The translations under genes and the position numbers were made by a program. This document shows, piece by piece, positions 17,785 to 26,921 of a stretch of DNA of 64,000 nt. The DNA is from CAVVIO01 sp963748095. GTDB lineage: Bacteria; Bacteroidota; Bacteroidia; Bacteroidales; UBA10428. The stretch is taken from the NCBI GenBank assembly GCA_963748095.1, contig CAVVIO010000009.1, positions 62,001-126,000 on the forward strand, in the 5' to 3' direction. The first letter of the stretch is position 1. Each line of letters opens with the position of its first letter. Under the pieces are notes generated by a model. That model ran no database searches. It saw only the letters and a list, made by a program, of their open reading frames with translations, and was not told where the DNA came from.

Positions 17785-19113
17785 TTATTTTGCATTATTC
17801 AATGTAAGATACGAATGATTAGCAACCGGGAAATCATTGAACAGATCGATATCCGGCCAGTCATCAACTTTCCGTAAGGTCTGGAACATAGTTCTTGAAA
17901 TATCGTTGTGTATCTTGGATTTAAGGTCGGTACTTGTATTAAACAATATTACCCAGTTAATTTCATTACGCTGGCGCATAACCAGTGCGGATGTGCCGGT
18001 AAGGGTGCCTGTTCTCCACCAGGTATCATAACCGTCAGTTCCTCTCCACCCGATCAGTTCTTTCGTTCTTTTTTTCGACTCGGTCATTTCGCTGATTGTC
18101 TTTTTAGAAAGAATATCCGGTTTTGAGTCAAAACCATCAATCGCAACTACTAATTTGATCAGTTCAGTAGATGAGGCTATCCAACCACCTGCTGAACCAA
18201 GTAATTGAATGTTGTTACCTCCGTATGACATCGGTACCAGTTTATCTGAACCGTCAAAAGCATAACATTCTCCGTCATCCTGTGGTTCATAATATTTGAC
18301 TTCATTTGGGTATCTTTGATTGAAATAACTTTTACCTATATGCATATCATATATTCCAAGCGGATGTAATATGGCGAACTGTACATAATCTTGGTAGGGC
18401 ATGCCTGTTAATTTTTCGATAACCTGCCCGAGAATGGCATATCCCAGGTTCGAATAACTGTACTTGGTACCGGGTGTAAAATCAAGTTTATTTTGTAATG
18501 TGTATTTAATAATTGTCTGGATACCAGCCGGTGGCGGTACGTCCATTTTTTTAGCAATATACAATGATAAGAACAAGGGATCGGCCTTCTTATGACTCCA
18601 TCCAGCTGTATGGTTCAATAATTCGTGGATTGTAATTTGTTCTACACGTTTATCGGTATAGTGCCGGTATATGGAATCATTCAATACTCCTTTCGGACCA
18701 AAAACTTTAGTATCAAGGTTTAACTTCTCATCTTCCACCAGTTTCATAATGGCAACGGCAGTGATCAGTTTTGATACACTGGCTATTCGGAAGAGGCTTT
18801 CAGGTGTTACTTTTTCCCCGGTTTCTTCGTCAGCATAGCCGAAACCTTTTGAATATATCAGATTTCCTTTCCGGGTTATTGCCAAAGAAGCTCCTATAAT
18901 TCCACGCCTGATCATAAATTCCTTTATAGTACTGTCAATCTCAGCTGTGGAAGGATTATCTGAAAAAGTATTGGATAGTTTGTGCGATAGCGGCACAAAT
19001 TCCGATGTAGGTATATTCCGGATGTCCTCACCCTTGTATGAAAAAGATATTGCCACCTTTCCCATGAAAAGGAATAGAAATATGCCTGTAAAAATAATAA
19101 TCTTCAGTCTCAT
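17785..19113 (-). CDS. Serine hydrolase, class C beta-lactamase / penicillin-binding-protein-like family
   Basis: A 442-residue exported protein with an N-terminal hydrophobic signal (IIIFTGIFLFLFMG). It has the SxxK motif S112-V-S-K115, a YxN motif in YSNLGYAILG and a third motif in WRTGTLTGTSAL. These define the PF00144-type family, which includes beta-lactamases, D-aminopeptidases and esterases. It is most likely periplasmic or membrane-anchored. The substrate cannot be read from sequence, and a role as a true beta-lactamase should not be assumed. It is monocistronic, with two possible promoter boxes upstream. Confidence 0.85.
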   Translation of the reverse strand: MRLKIIIFTGIFLFLFMGKVAISFSYKGEDIRNIPTSEFVPLSHKLSNTFSDNPSTAEIDSTIKEFMIRRGIIGASLAITRKGNLIYSKGFGYADEETGEKVTPESLFRIASVSKLITAVAIMKLVEDEKLNLDTKVFGPKGVLNDSIYRHYTDKRVEQITIHELLNHTAGWSHKKADPLFLSLYIAKKMDVPPPAGIQTIIKYTLQNKLDFTPGTKYSYSNLGYAILGQVIEKLTGMPYQDYVQFAILHPLGIYDMHIGKSYFNQRYPNEVKYYEPQDDGECYAFDGSDKLVPMSYGGNNIQLLGSAGGWIASSTELIKLVVAIDGFDSKPDILSKKTISEMTESKKRTKELIGWRGTDGYDTWWRTGTLTGTSALVMRQRNEINWVILFNTSTDLKSKIHNDISRTMFQTLRKVDDWPDIDLFNDFPVANHSYLTLNNAK

Positions 19114-19619
19114 AAATGTTTAAAACCAAATAACAGATAAAAATCTGTTTTGTTTAAGCGCGCAAAAGTAATCGAAATAATTTAAACGACGCATTCCTTT
19201 CATATCGGAACGCACCGGCAAAAGTAAGGAGTTTTATGCATGTAATCAAGTCGTAAATATTTAGAATATAAATATTTATGTTGATAACTCAGGTTTAGGA
19301 TATGCTAAAAGGTGTTAATAGTTCACTATCCATTTACCAAGAAGATCTGGCAATTTGCATAATATAATCATTCGTTCATCATGTTGATTCGGACTTTAAT
19401 CAAAAACGATGAATGTGAAAAATATAAACAATAAGAATTGTTGATAACTTTTGTGCTTTTTTTATCGAATCCGGGGCACGACAATCCGAAACAAATCTGT
19501 TTCATTATTTGTTGAATATTCAAATAGATGAATTGCAGTATTCCTTACCTGTCAGATATCTCGTTGTAATTGTTATGTGACAGTAATGTAGCTTGTTACA
19601 ATTTTTAATATTTCAAAAA
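19114..19619. promoter_or_regulatory. Intergenic region with two tandem -7 boxes for the serine hydrolase
   Basis: The 506-nt gap between the divergent serine hydrolase and msrB genes has two TACTTTTG boxes on the minus strand (19163-19170 and 19219-19226), each an exact TAnnTTTG match. The remainder is AT-rich and I see no gene or repeat in it; it must also hold the msrB promoter. Confidence 0.45.
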
Positions 19620-20126
19620 ATGAAAAGAGTAGCAATTTTAACAATTTTATTACTGGACTGTTTTTATTATATATCAGCTCAGGAGGTGAAAATGAAAAAG
19701 GATACGTCAGACTCAGAAAAAATAGTAAAATCGGATTCCGAATGGAAAAAGGAACTGACTCCTATGCAATATTATATAACCCGTGAAAAAGGCACGGAGG
19801 CTCCATTTACAGGAAAATACTATAATTTCTTCGAAAAAGGACATTATGTATGTGCCGCATGCGGAGCGTGGTTATTCGATTCGGATACCAAATTTTCTTC
19901 AGGATGCGGTTGGCCTAGTTTTTTCGACGTTCATTCTATGAAAAATCTTCGTTTGGTCAGGGATACTACACATGGCATGATACGTACCGAGGTAGAGTGT
20001 GCCCGGTGTGGCGCTCATTTGGGACATGTTTTTAATGATGGGCCAGAACCAACAGGTCTACGATATTGCATAAACTCCGATGCATTAAAATTTATTCCGG
20101 ATACGGTAAAAACGACGAAAAAATAA
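19620..20126 (+). CDS. msrB: Peptide methionine-(R)-S-oxide reductase, exported
   Basis: A 168-residue MsrB with an N-terminal signal sequence (KRVAILTILLLDCFYYISAQ), so it probably repairs oxidised methionines in periplasmic or surface proteins. The two zinc-binding CxxC pairs are CAACGAWLF and CARCGAHLGHVF, and the catalytic cysteine is in RYCINSDALKF; CGWPSF is also conserved. I chose the ATG at 19620 because the signal peptide begins there; an in-frame TTG at 19593 would add nine residues with no typical start context. There is no MsrA fusion or neighbour. Confidence 0.92.
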   Translation: MKRVAILTILLLDCFYYISAQEVKMKKDTSDSEKIVKSDSEWKKELTPMQYYITREKGTEAPFTGKYYNFFEKGHYVCAACGAWLFDSDTKFSSGCGWPSFFDVHSMKNLRLVRDTTHGMIRTEVECARCGAHLGHVFNDGPEPTGLRYCINSDALKFIPDTVKTTKK

Positions 20127-20239
20127 TTAATGGTAGTACAAATAATACTACAGGAGCTGATCTATTAATTATAATTCTATATAAAACTCTTCTTTAAAAA
20201 AATTAATTAAGGCTTTTGTTTGAGAAGATAAGAATTAAA

Positions 20240-20267
20240 AAAGGCACGCAAATGAATGCATGCCTTT
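20240..20267 (-). terminator. Rho-independent terminator of the double thioredoxin gene
   Basis: The stem AAAGGCAcGCA/TGCaTGCCTTT (one mismatch) is followed on the minus strand by a T-rich run, so it ends transcription arriving from 20309 and above. Confidence 0.65.
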
Positions 20268-20308
20268 GACTTGTCATTTATTAGAGGAAGAGGAATAAAA
20301 CAAGATTT

Positions 20309-21397
20309 TTATTTTGATTTAATGGAACACCCTATTGCTTTTGTGAAATCCGGATCGGGATCTTTTCCAGCCAGAAGCGCATCTATGGCATTTGCAAGGT
20401 AAGGTTGTTTTACCTGGCTGGCATCCTGGTAATTATCGTCAATTGCACCAATGTATTTCACAACCAGATCTTTACCTTCTTTTTTAAGTAAAAACACATG
20501 TGGAGTCCGTGTAGCTCCATATTCCTTGTAAACTACTTGTTTTGCATCGATAAGGTAAGGAAAAGGATAATTTTTTTCCTTTGCACGTTTTTGCATTTCA
20601 GCGAATGAATCTTCCGGAACTAGTGAAGGATCATTCGGACTGATAGCTATTACGGGATATCCTTCAGGCCTGTATTTTTTGTCTATGGCAATAATCCGAT
20701 CCTGGTAAGCTTTGGCAAACGGACAATGGTTGCAGGTAAAAATAACGACAAACCCTTTTGCATCCGGATAATCGCTCATACTTACCATTTTATCATTTAC
20801 ATTTTTCAAATTGAAGTCGGCTGCTTTATCGCCCACTTTGTATCCTTCGCCTGCAAACATCATGCTTACCGAAGCGAGTAGAAATATAAAAGCTAAACCT
20901 GTTTTTTTCATGGCATTATTCATTATTTGGTTAACAATAGAATCGAGTTTGGTATAAGTTAGTGAGCCTTCATTGAATATCCTTTTATCCTTGTTATAAA
21001 CAAGAGTGGCAGGGATGGAGCCGCTCCATGATTTATTTACTTTATCGATCCATGAATTGGCATCCGGGTCATTTAAAAGCAAAACTTCTGATTTTAACTT
21101 GTTTTTTTCTATATAAGGGATAAGGCTGCTTTTTACCTGGTTGGGAAAATCAAGACTGACCAATACTACTTTTACCGGTTTGTTCTGATAGGTTTTATTT
21201 AATTTTTCAAATGCCGGAAGTTCTTTCCTGCAGGGAGGACACCATGTTGCCCAGAAATTGATAACATAAGTAGTATCGTTGGATAAATGTAAACTTGGTT
21301 CAAACTGATTGAAATTCAGAATACGAATATTAGACGGGTTGGTAAATGAAAATAATAACACGCCAACACTAAAAATTATTAATAATTTGAACTTCAT
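20309..21397 (-). CDS. Double thioredoxin-fold protein (TlpA-like plus peroxiredoxin-like) with internal signal peptide
   Basis: A 362-residue reading frame made of two exported thioredoxin proteins joined in frame. Residues 1-162 have a signal peptide, a TlpA/ResA-like fold and the redox motif WCPPC (C53, C56). Residues 163-362 begin with a second complete signal peptide (MKKTGLAFIFLLASVSMMFA) and a thioredoxin/AhpC-like domain with FTCNHCPFAKAY and the cis-proline in ATRTPHVFLL. The internal ATG is at 20909-20911. The ancestral state was surely two genes; the intervening stop is absent. The product may be a real fusion with an internal membrane helix, or translation may also start at the internal ATG. 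Confidence 0.82.
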   Translation of the reverse strand: MKFKLLIIFSVGVLLFSFTNPSNIRILNFNQFEPSLHLSNDTTYVINFWATWCPPCRKELPAFEKLNKTYQNKPVKVVLVSLDFPNQVKSSLIPYIEKNKLKSEVLLLNDPDANSWIDKVNKSWSGSIPATLVYNKDKRIFNEGSLTYTKLDSIVNQIMNNAMKKTGLAFIFLLASVSMMFAGEGYKVGDKAADFNLKNVNDKMVSMSDYPDAKGFVVIFTCNHCPFAKAYQDRIIAIDKKYRPEGYPVIAISPNDPSLVPEDSFAEMQKRAKEKNYPFPYLIDAKQVVYKEYGATRTPHVFLLKKEGKDLVVKYIGAIDDNYQDASQVKQPYLANAIDALLAGKDPDPDFTKAIGCSIKSK

Positions 21398-21519
21398 TTG
21401 CCCATATATTAATTTACTTTGTAAACTTAATCAGCAATTCGAATAAATTGTTGGTAAACATATCAGGTTAACATTTTTTTAACATATTCAGGCTAAAAAG
21501 CTGAAATTTAAAGTATTCA

Positions 21520-22566
21520 ATGAAAAACAAAAGAGGTTTTGCAAGCGATAACAATGCCGGAATTCACCCGGCAATTTTACAGGCCATAAATGATGTTAAT
21601 ACAGGCCATGTGAAGGGATATGGTGATGATCCGTATACAGAACAGGCCATCCAACAAATCAGAAAACATTTTGGTGAATCTGTGGAAGTGTTTTTTGTAT
21701 TTACCGGAACAGGAGCCAATGTTTTGGGTTTAACTGCCGGAACACAACCTTACAATTCAATTATTTGTGCAGAAACAGCTCATATTTATGTGGATGAATG
21801 CGGGGCGCCCGAGAAATTCTCCGGTTGCAAGTTACTTCCCGTGAAAACTGTCGATGGGAAATTAACTCCTGAATTGATCCGTCCCCATTTAACCGGTTTT
21901 GGGTTTGAACATCACAGCCAGCCCGGAATAATTTCAATATCACAATCCACCGAGATGGGTACCGTGTATGCCATGGAGGAAATAAAATCACTGGCCGATT
22001 TTGCACACAGTTATAATATGTTATTACACATGGACGGGGCACGACTGGCAAATGCTGCTGTTAGTCTTAAAACCGGATTTAAAAATATTACCGTTGACTG
22101 TGGTGTGGATATACTTTCATTCGGAGGGACCAAAAACGGACTGATGGCAGGTGAATCTGTGTTGTTTTTTAAAAAGGATTTGTCAGAGAATTTTAAATAT
22201 ATCCGTAAGCAGGGAATGCAATTGGCCAGCAAGATGCGATTTTTTGCTGCCCAGTTCGAGGCATATCTGAAAGACGACTTGTGGCACAAAAATGCAGCAC
22301 ATGCCAACAGAATGGCTGCTTTGTTGTTTGAACGGGTAAAGGAAATTCCTGAAGTGGAAGTTACCCAGAAAGTTCAATCGAATGGAGTATTTGCCCGTAT
22401 TCCCAAAGAAATTATAGCCTCCTTACAGGAAGAATACTTTTTTTACATGTGGAACGAAATGACTTCGGAAGCGCGTTGGATGACTTCTTTTGATACCACC
22501 GAAGAAGATATTGACAATTTTGTGAACCTGATAGAGAAACTACTTGCCGAAAGGAAAAATTCTTAA
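21520..22566 (+). CDS. ltaE: Low-specificity L-threonine aldolase
   Basis: A 348-residue PLP enzyme of fold type I that cleaves L-threonine or L-allo-threonine to glycine and acetaldehyde. The PLP lysine is K205 in LSFGGTKNGLM, the ring-stacking histidine is H86 in ETAHIYVDE, and D172/R175 lie in MDGARLANA. The N-terminal GFASDNNAGIHPAIL matches the family. It is cytosolic and lies alone between divergent and convergent neighbours. Confidence 0.92.
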   Translation: MKNKRGFASDNNAGIHPAILQAINDVNTGHVKGYGDDPYTEQAIQQIRKHFGESVEVFFVFTGTGANVLGLTAGTQPYNSIICAETAHIYVDECGAPEKFSGCKLLPVKTVDGKLTPELIRPHLTGFGFEHHSQPGIISISQSTEMGTVYAMEEIKSLADFAHSYNMLLHMDGARLANAAVSLKTGFKNITVDCGVDILSFGGTKNGLMAGESVLFFKKDLSENFKYIRKQGMQLASKMRFFAAQFEAYLKDDLWHKNAAHANRMAALLFERVKEIPEVEVTQKVQSNGVFARIPKEIIASLQEEYFFYMWNEMTSEARWMTSFDTTEEDIDNFVNLIEKLLAERKNS

Positions 22567-22641
22567 AGAAGCTGCTGACACCGCTAATAGTCCTGCAATC
22601 TTTTGTTAAATTGATATTCGTTAAGGCATAGAAATTATAAA

Positions 22642-23859
22642 TTATGGTAACAGCAGGGAGCTGTCGCCATAGCTTAAGAAGCGGAAATCATGAGTAAGAG
22701 CATAATCGTAGATCTTTTTCCAGTCGTCGCCAACCAGGCTTGAGATAAGTAATAGCAAGGTGCTTTTCGGCTGGTGAAAGTTGGTGATCAATCCCTTTAT
22801 TACACGGAACGTATATCCGGGAACGATCATGATTTGTGTATGTGAAATCAGTACATCAGTGTTTGATTTTTTCATAAAATTCAGAAGACTTTCCAGTGCA
22901 TTTTTCACAGGTATATCACGGGGTAAATCCTCATATTCCCACTGTCCCAGGTAATCCGGATTAAATTCATTCCCCTGAACAATCGACTTAACACCCAGCC
23001 AGTAAATACTTTCCAGTGTTCGTAAGCTGGTAGTTCCTACAGCAATAATAGTATTATGATTTTCTGCTATTTTTTCAATCTCACCAACCGATACTGTAAA
23101 TAATTCGGCATGCATCCGGTGGTCCAATGCATTCTTCTCTTTCACAGGTTTAAAAGTACCGGCACCCACATGTAAGGTAAGTTCAAGGGTTTCGATATTT
23201 TTCGCAGCTAATGACTGAAAGACAGGATCTGTAAAATGTAGTCCTGCCGTGGGTGCAGCGACAGATCCTTTCCATTTGGAATAAATGGTCTGGTAACGGA
23301 CTGTATCAATAGATTCCGATTCACGATTAAGATAGGGGGGGATAGGGATAATTCCTGAAATATCCAGAATTTCTCCGAAAGTAAGATCTCCATCCCATGT
23401 GAACTCTACCAAAAAGGCGCCTTCCTCTGTGGTTTCTTTTTTTTTGGCAATAAGTTTTGTAGGGTTATTGTCAACAGGAATTATCTTTTCCAGATTATCT
23501 TCTTTCCATTTTTTCAGGTTACCGATCAGGCATTTCCAAACGGTACGATTCTGTTGCTGAAAAGCACTTGAAAACTCAGAAGGTTCGACAGGGTTCAGAC
23601 AAAAAATCTCAATTTTGGCCCCGGTGGATTTGTAAAAAGGAATTCTTGCCTGAATTACTTTTGAATTATTGAATACCAGCAGGCTTCTTTCGGGAAGGTG
23701 TTTTTCGAGATGATAAAACGTATCTTCCGTCACGGGTTGATCTTTTCTGTAAAGCAGCAATTTTGAATGATCCCTTTCTTCCAGTGGAAATTTGGCAATT
23801 TTTTCCTCCGGAAGCGGATAATCATAATCATTTATCCTTATTTGACGGTTATATTTCAC
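22642..23859 (-). CDS. queA: S-adenosylmethionine:tRNA ribosyltransferase-isomerase
   Basis: QueA transfers and isomerises the ribosyl group of SAM to form epoxyqueuosine at the tRNA wobble base. Family segments are YDYPLPEEKIAKFPLEERD at the start, VAAPTAGLHFTDPVF and LTLHVGAGTFKPV in the middle and ITNFHQPKSTLLLLISSL near the end. The length, about 405 residues, fits. I place the start at the GTG at 23859 (MKYNRQIRINDYDY) rather than the upstream in-frame TTG at 23880, because homologues begin here and the promoter box overlaps the upstream TTG. It is monocistronic and convergent with threonine aldolase. Confidence 0.92.
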   Translation of the reverse strand: MKYNRQIRINDYDYPLPEEKIAKFPLEERDHSKLLLYRKDQPVTEDTFYHLEKHLPERSLLVFNNSKVIQARIPFYKSTGAKIEIFCLNPVEPSEFSSAFQQQNRTVWKCLIGNLKKWKEDNLEKIIPVDNNPTKLIAKKKETTEEGAFLVEFTWDGDLTFGEILDISGIIPIPPYLNRESESIDTVRYQTIYSKWKGSVAAPTAGLHFTDPVFQSLAAKNIETLELTLHVGAGTFKPVKEKNALDHRMHAELFTVSVGEIEKIAENHNTIIAVGTTSLRTLESIYWLGVKSIVQGNEFNPDYLGQWEYEDLPRDIPVKNALESLLNFMKKSNTDVLISHTQIMIVPGYTFRVIKGLITNFHQPKSTLLLLISSLVGDDWKKIYDYALTHDFRFLSYGDSSLLLP

Positions 23860-23877
23860 AGCTGGTAATTTGAAGCG

Positions 23878-23885
23878 CAAAAATA
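23878..23885 (-). promoter_or_regulatory. -7 promoter box for queA
   Basis: TATTTTTG on the minus strand is an exact TAnnTTTG match, 19 nt before the GTG start at 23859; transcription would begin inside the extended frame, which helps fix the start codon. Confidence 0.5.
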
Positions 23886-24010
23886 ACTAATTTTGCATAA
23901 GATTAAACAATGGATTACGGTTCCTAAAAGTAAATGGTTTTTACATTCAATTTATATTACTTGCGGTATCGTTTTTCATGAAAAAGTGAATTTTCAAATT
24001 AGATTTAAAA

Positions 24011-25072
24011 ATGAGTTTTAAAACAGGAGACAGGGTAAAATTTCTAAACGATGTTGGCGGAGGGGTGATAACCGAATTTGTTGATAAGAAATCGGTAAAG
24101 GTAAGGACCGGTGACGGTTTTGAAATTCCTGTTCTTGTTACTGAACTGATAAGTGCTGTTGATGAAAATGATTTTTTTCAATCGGGCGAAGATGAAACTT
24201 CTAAAATTCCTGTTGTTGATACCCAAATTCCAAAAAATAAACCTGTAAAAGAACCGAAACCGGAATTTGACGAAAGTGATTCGACAAAAATTACAGGTGA
24301 GGTTTTTCTGGCAGTTATTCCCCGCAATGCAAACAACATTTCTGGTTCGGATGTAGATCTTTACCTTGTAAACGACAGTAACTATCATATTAATTTTATA
24401 ATCGGATATATGGAGGGTAAGGACTACAGGTTGGCCGGTCAGGGAAGTCTTGAGCCGGAAACCAAACTGTTTCTGCAATCTTTCACACAGACAGATATTA
24501 GTAAAATTAATAAACTGATGTTACAGTCATTGTTTTACACAAACGGTTATTTTGAACACAATCCACCGGTTGATATGGAATTTTCAACTGGTAATTTATC
24601 CTTTTATAAGGAAAGCTTTTATAAGGAAAATGATTATTTTGAAGAAAAGTCAATTTTCTTCGGAAAATCAGAAGTGGATAATGAAAAGGAATTTATAAAA
24701 ATAAGCAAAGAAGAAATCGATAAGGCCATCCGTGAAAAAGAACAGACTATTCCTGCTAAAGAGAAAAAAGTAAAAGAAACAGATAGCGAAATAGAAGAGG
24801 TGGACCTGCATATTCATGAGATTGTGGAGGATTATGCAGGATTGTCGAACGGAGAGATACTTCAGATACAGATGGACAGGTTTCAGACTGCCCTGGAAGG
24901 AGCTATTTTGCATAAATCAAAAAAGATAGTATTTATTCATGGCGTAGGAAACGGAAAATTGAAACATGAATTACGTAGAGAGCTGGACATCAAATATTCA
25001 GGTCTGATGTACCAGGACGCCTCTTTTAAAGAATATGGTTTCGGAGCAACCGTAGTGTATATAAAACAGTAA
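24011..25072 (+). CDS. DUF2027 / Smr-domain protein
   Basis: A 353-residue cytosolic protein. The N-terminal part (about 1-70) is a small beta-barrel-like segment starting with FKTGDRVKFLNDVGGG; the centre (about 95-215) matches the Bacteroidota DUF2027 region; the C-terminal 85 residues are an Smr domain with VDLHIHEI and the motif FIHGVGNGKL. Smr domains are often nucleic-acid nicking or ribosome-associated endonucleases, so RNA or DNA handling is likely but not demonstrated. It lies just upstream of the RNase P RNA gene on the same strand, separated by only 6 nt. Confidence 0.85.
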   Translation: MSFKTGDRVKFLNDVGGGVITEFVDKKSVKVRTGDGFEIPVLVTELISAVDENDFFQSGEDETSKIPVVDTQIPKNKPVKEPKPEFDESDSTKITGEVFLAVIPRNANNISGSDVDLYLVNDSNYHINFIIGYMEGKDYRLAGQGSLEPETKLFLQSFTQTDISKINKLMLQSLFYTNGYFEHNPPVDMEFSTGNLSFYKESFYKENDYFEEKSIFFGKSEVDNEKEFIKISKEEIDKAIREKEQTIPAKEKKVKETDSEIEEVDLHIHEIVEDYAGLSNGEILQIQMDRFQTALEGAILHKSKKIVFIHGVGNGKLKHELRRELDIKYSGLMYQDASFKEYGFGATVVYIKQ

Positions 25073-25078
25073 TAAAAT

Positions 25079-25466
25079 AGCAGTAGATCGTTCTATCGTT
25101 CCGGGTTTCGACCCGGGAAGGAAAGTCCGGACAACGCAGGGCACCAGGCTTCCGAAAGGGAAGGTATCCGCGAGGGTACAGTAACGGAGAAGAAAACAAC
25201 CGGCCCGTTTAAAGATTTCTTTGCTGGTCAAAGAGATTATTTGGCGGACCAAGGGTGAGAAGGTGAGGTAAGAGCTCACCAGTTCCTGTGGTGACACAGG
25301 AAGCTGTTCGTCTCAAGGGTTGCAAGGTCATGTATACCGGTGTTTGAGGACGGCCCGTCCGATGCCGGGGGGTAGACTGCAAGAGCCTTCGGGTGACCGT
25401 AGGCCCAGATAAATGATAGAATTCCGGTTTATCCGGAAACAGAATCCGGCTTACAGATCTACTGCT
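25079..25466 (+). ncRNA. rnpB: RNase P RNA (class A)
   Basis: The conserved core is clear: GGAAAGTCCGGACAACGCAG with GGGCACC in the 5' half (P4 strand and CR I), ACAGTAACGGAGAAG, and near the 3' end CCCAGATAAATGATAG (partner P4 strand and CR V). The ends pair perfectly: AGCAGTAGATC (25079-25089) with GATCTACTGCT (25456-25466), forming helix P1. A T run follows. The RNA processes the 5' ends of tRNA precursors. The 5' end falls 6 nt after the Smr gene stop, so the promoter must lie inside that gene or be shared with it. Confidence 0.95.
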
Positions 25467-25478
25467 TTTTATTTTTTA

Positions 25479-25507
25479 CAGTCAGACAGTTTTAAAATGT
25501 CTGACTG
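25479..25507. terminator. Hairpin downstream of rnpB
   Basis: Perfect 10-bp stem CAGTCAGACA/TGTCTGACTG with a 9-nt loop, followed by TTTGATTT on the plus strand and by AAAAAAT complement T-rich sequence on the minus strand. It may end rnpB transcription. Confidence 0.6.
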
Positions 25508-25567
25508 TTTGATTTGGTGAAAGATATATTAAGGTGGGAAATCAATACGCGGTATTGAAAATGCAAG

Positions 25568-25665
25568 GCGGTCAGACGGTTAAATGATTATAGAATGTTT
25601 TTATTTGATGTGTTTTTTTTAATCCATTTTCCGGGCAAAAGGTGAGAGGTGAACCGTCAGACCGC
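25568..25665. repeat. 14-bp perfect inverted repeat in intergenic region
   Basis: GCGGTCAGACGGTT (25568-25581) and AACCGTCAGACCGC (25652-25665) are exact inverted copies separated by 70 nt. They share the GTCAGAC core with the hairpin 60 nt upstream. Confidence 0.6.
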
Positions 25666-25740
25666 TGATACTTCGTGAGAGTAGGCCGTACAGACGTTTA
25701 CACAGTATTGTTAAACAGATCAAGGATTCTGTTCTTATTA

Positions 25741-26193
25741 TCATGACTCGCTTACAGAATGGTCATTCTTTTCCAGGTCATTTATACCGGCTTTGGATAT
25801 TCTGATTTCATTGATGGCAGTTAGTTCAATCCGGTTATTTTCCGGATCGAGAATTACGCTTTCATAATAACCGTCACCTGTAATTCTCGGATGACTTTCG
25901 ATAATATATCCATCGTTTTGTAATTTTTTAGTTAAACTGTTCACATTATCCTTGTTATCCAGATTAATGGCGATATGAGCAATTCCAACATTTCCAGCAT
26001 TGAATTTTTCATTATTTTCTTCCTGTTGCATCAGTTCTATCCGCACACCGTTTGAAAAGGTCAGGAAATAGGATGAAAAATATTTTGCCGGGTTTACATA
26101 TTTTTCATTGGCCCGACAATCAAAATATTCCAGGTAAAAATCCTTCATTTTTTCAAGATCTGTTACCCGGATTCCTATATGGTCGATTTGCAT
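25741..26193 (-). CDS. VOC-superfamily (glyoxalase/dioxygenase fold) protein
   Basis: A 150-residue protein with the paired beta-alpha-beta-beta-beta modules of the vicinal-oxygen-chelate fold. Likely metal ligands are H5 in MQIDHIGIRV, E in VRIELMQQ, H in GIAHIAINL and E in NNRIELTAI, the positions used by glyoxalase I-like enzymes. Substrate unknown; glyoxalase I, a thiol transferase or a small dioxygenase are all possible. A second VOC gene follows upstream on the same strand with a 128-nt gap. Confidence 0.82.
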   Translation of the reverse strand: MQIDHIGIRVTDLEKMKDFYLEYFDCRANEKYVNPAKYFSSYFLTFSNGVRIELMQQEENNEKFNAGNVGIAHIAINLDNKDNVNSLTKKLQNDGYIIESHPRITGDGYYESVILDPENNRIELTAINEIRISKAGINDLEKNDHSVSES

Positions 26194-26321
26194 GATTATT
26201 TAAGGTATTTACGAAAAGCAGTTAAGTTGATTATGTAATGAATTTCAGTATTTAATTGAATCATCCAAAATAAATAATTTTTTCCAACTTCTTACTCCCG
26301 TCTTCTGTCTTCAAGCTTCCA

Positions 26322-26723
26322 CTATTGTTTTCTTTTATTCTCTAAATTAAATTCAATTAATTCTATCGGTGCACCGTTATGCTCGATCATTGCTACTCTT
26401 ATTCCTTCAGTTGGTGGGTTAGGAGGGGTAATCACTTTTAAATTGTGATTTTCAAGCTCATGATCCAGGTCATCCACTTCAAAGGCAATATGCGGAACAG
26501 TCTGAACCAATTTACTGATGGGGCTGTCAGCATCAAAACGCATCCATTCGATACCGAACGGACTTTCACTAAATCCGGAAACATACATTTTGAACTGGGG
26601 CAGGTGTCGTTCATCCGGCAATATTTTGTCAGTTGGTATTCCCGTATGATGATACTTCCATCCCCATTGTTCTGTTACTAACGGAAGTTCGTAATCAAGG
26701 CGTTTGTAATTCTTATTTTCCAT
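26322..26723 (-). CDS. VOC-fold protein
   Basis: A 133-residue protein with a VOC-like core: WKYHHTGIPT at the first strand, VPHIAFEVDDLDHEL at the centre and GAPIELIEFN at the end. The first module is irregular, so only part of the metal site is obvious (H in HHTG, H in PHIAF, E in PIELIE). No substrate can be named. It is in the same direction as the VOC gene at 25741-26193 but the two sequences are not close copies. Confidence 0.75.
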   Translation of the reverse strand: MENKNYKRLDYELPLVTEQWGWKYHHTGIPTDKILPDERHLPQFKMYVSGFSESPFGIEWMRFDADSPISKLVQTVPHIAFEVDDLDHELENHNLKVITPPNPPTEGIRVAMIEHNGAPIELIEFNLENKRKQ

Positions 26724-26921
26724 ACATTTTTATTTGACTATAATATTGAATGAAGGTAAGTTAACTTGTTATTTTAAAAATCCAAATCATATTTAACAAT
26801 TTCATAAGCATTGTTAATGATTTCCTAAACTCAATTTTATATACACATAACAATAGTTACTTTATTTTGGGCTCAAAAGAACCTTGAAATTTATTTTTTA
26901 TTAATTAACCAAAAATTAAGT

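Noticed and set aside
17785..19113. Beta-lactamase resistance gene
   Set aside because: The motifs fit the broad serine-hydrolase family; nothing shows real beta-lactam hydrolysis.
24998..25297. Minus-strand 99-codon frame across the RNase P RNA
   Set aside because: It lies within the structured rnpB gene and the Smr gene; coding is not plausible.
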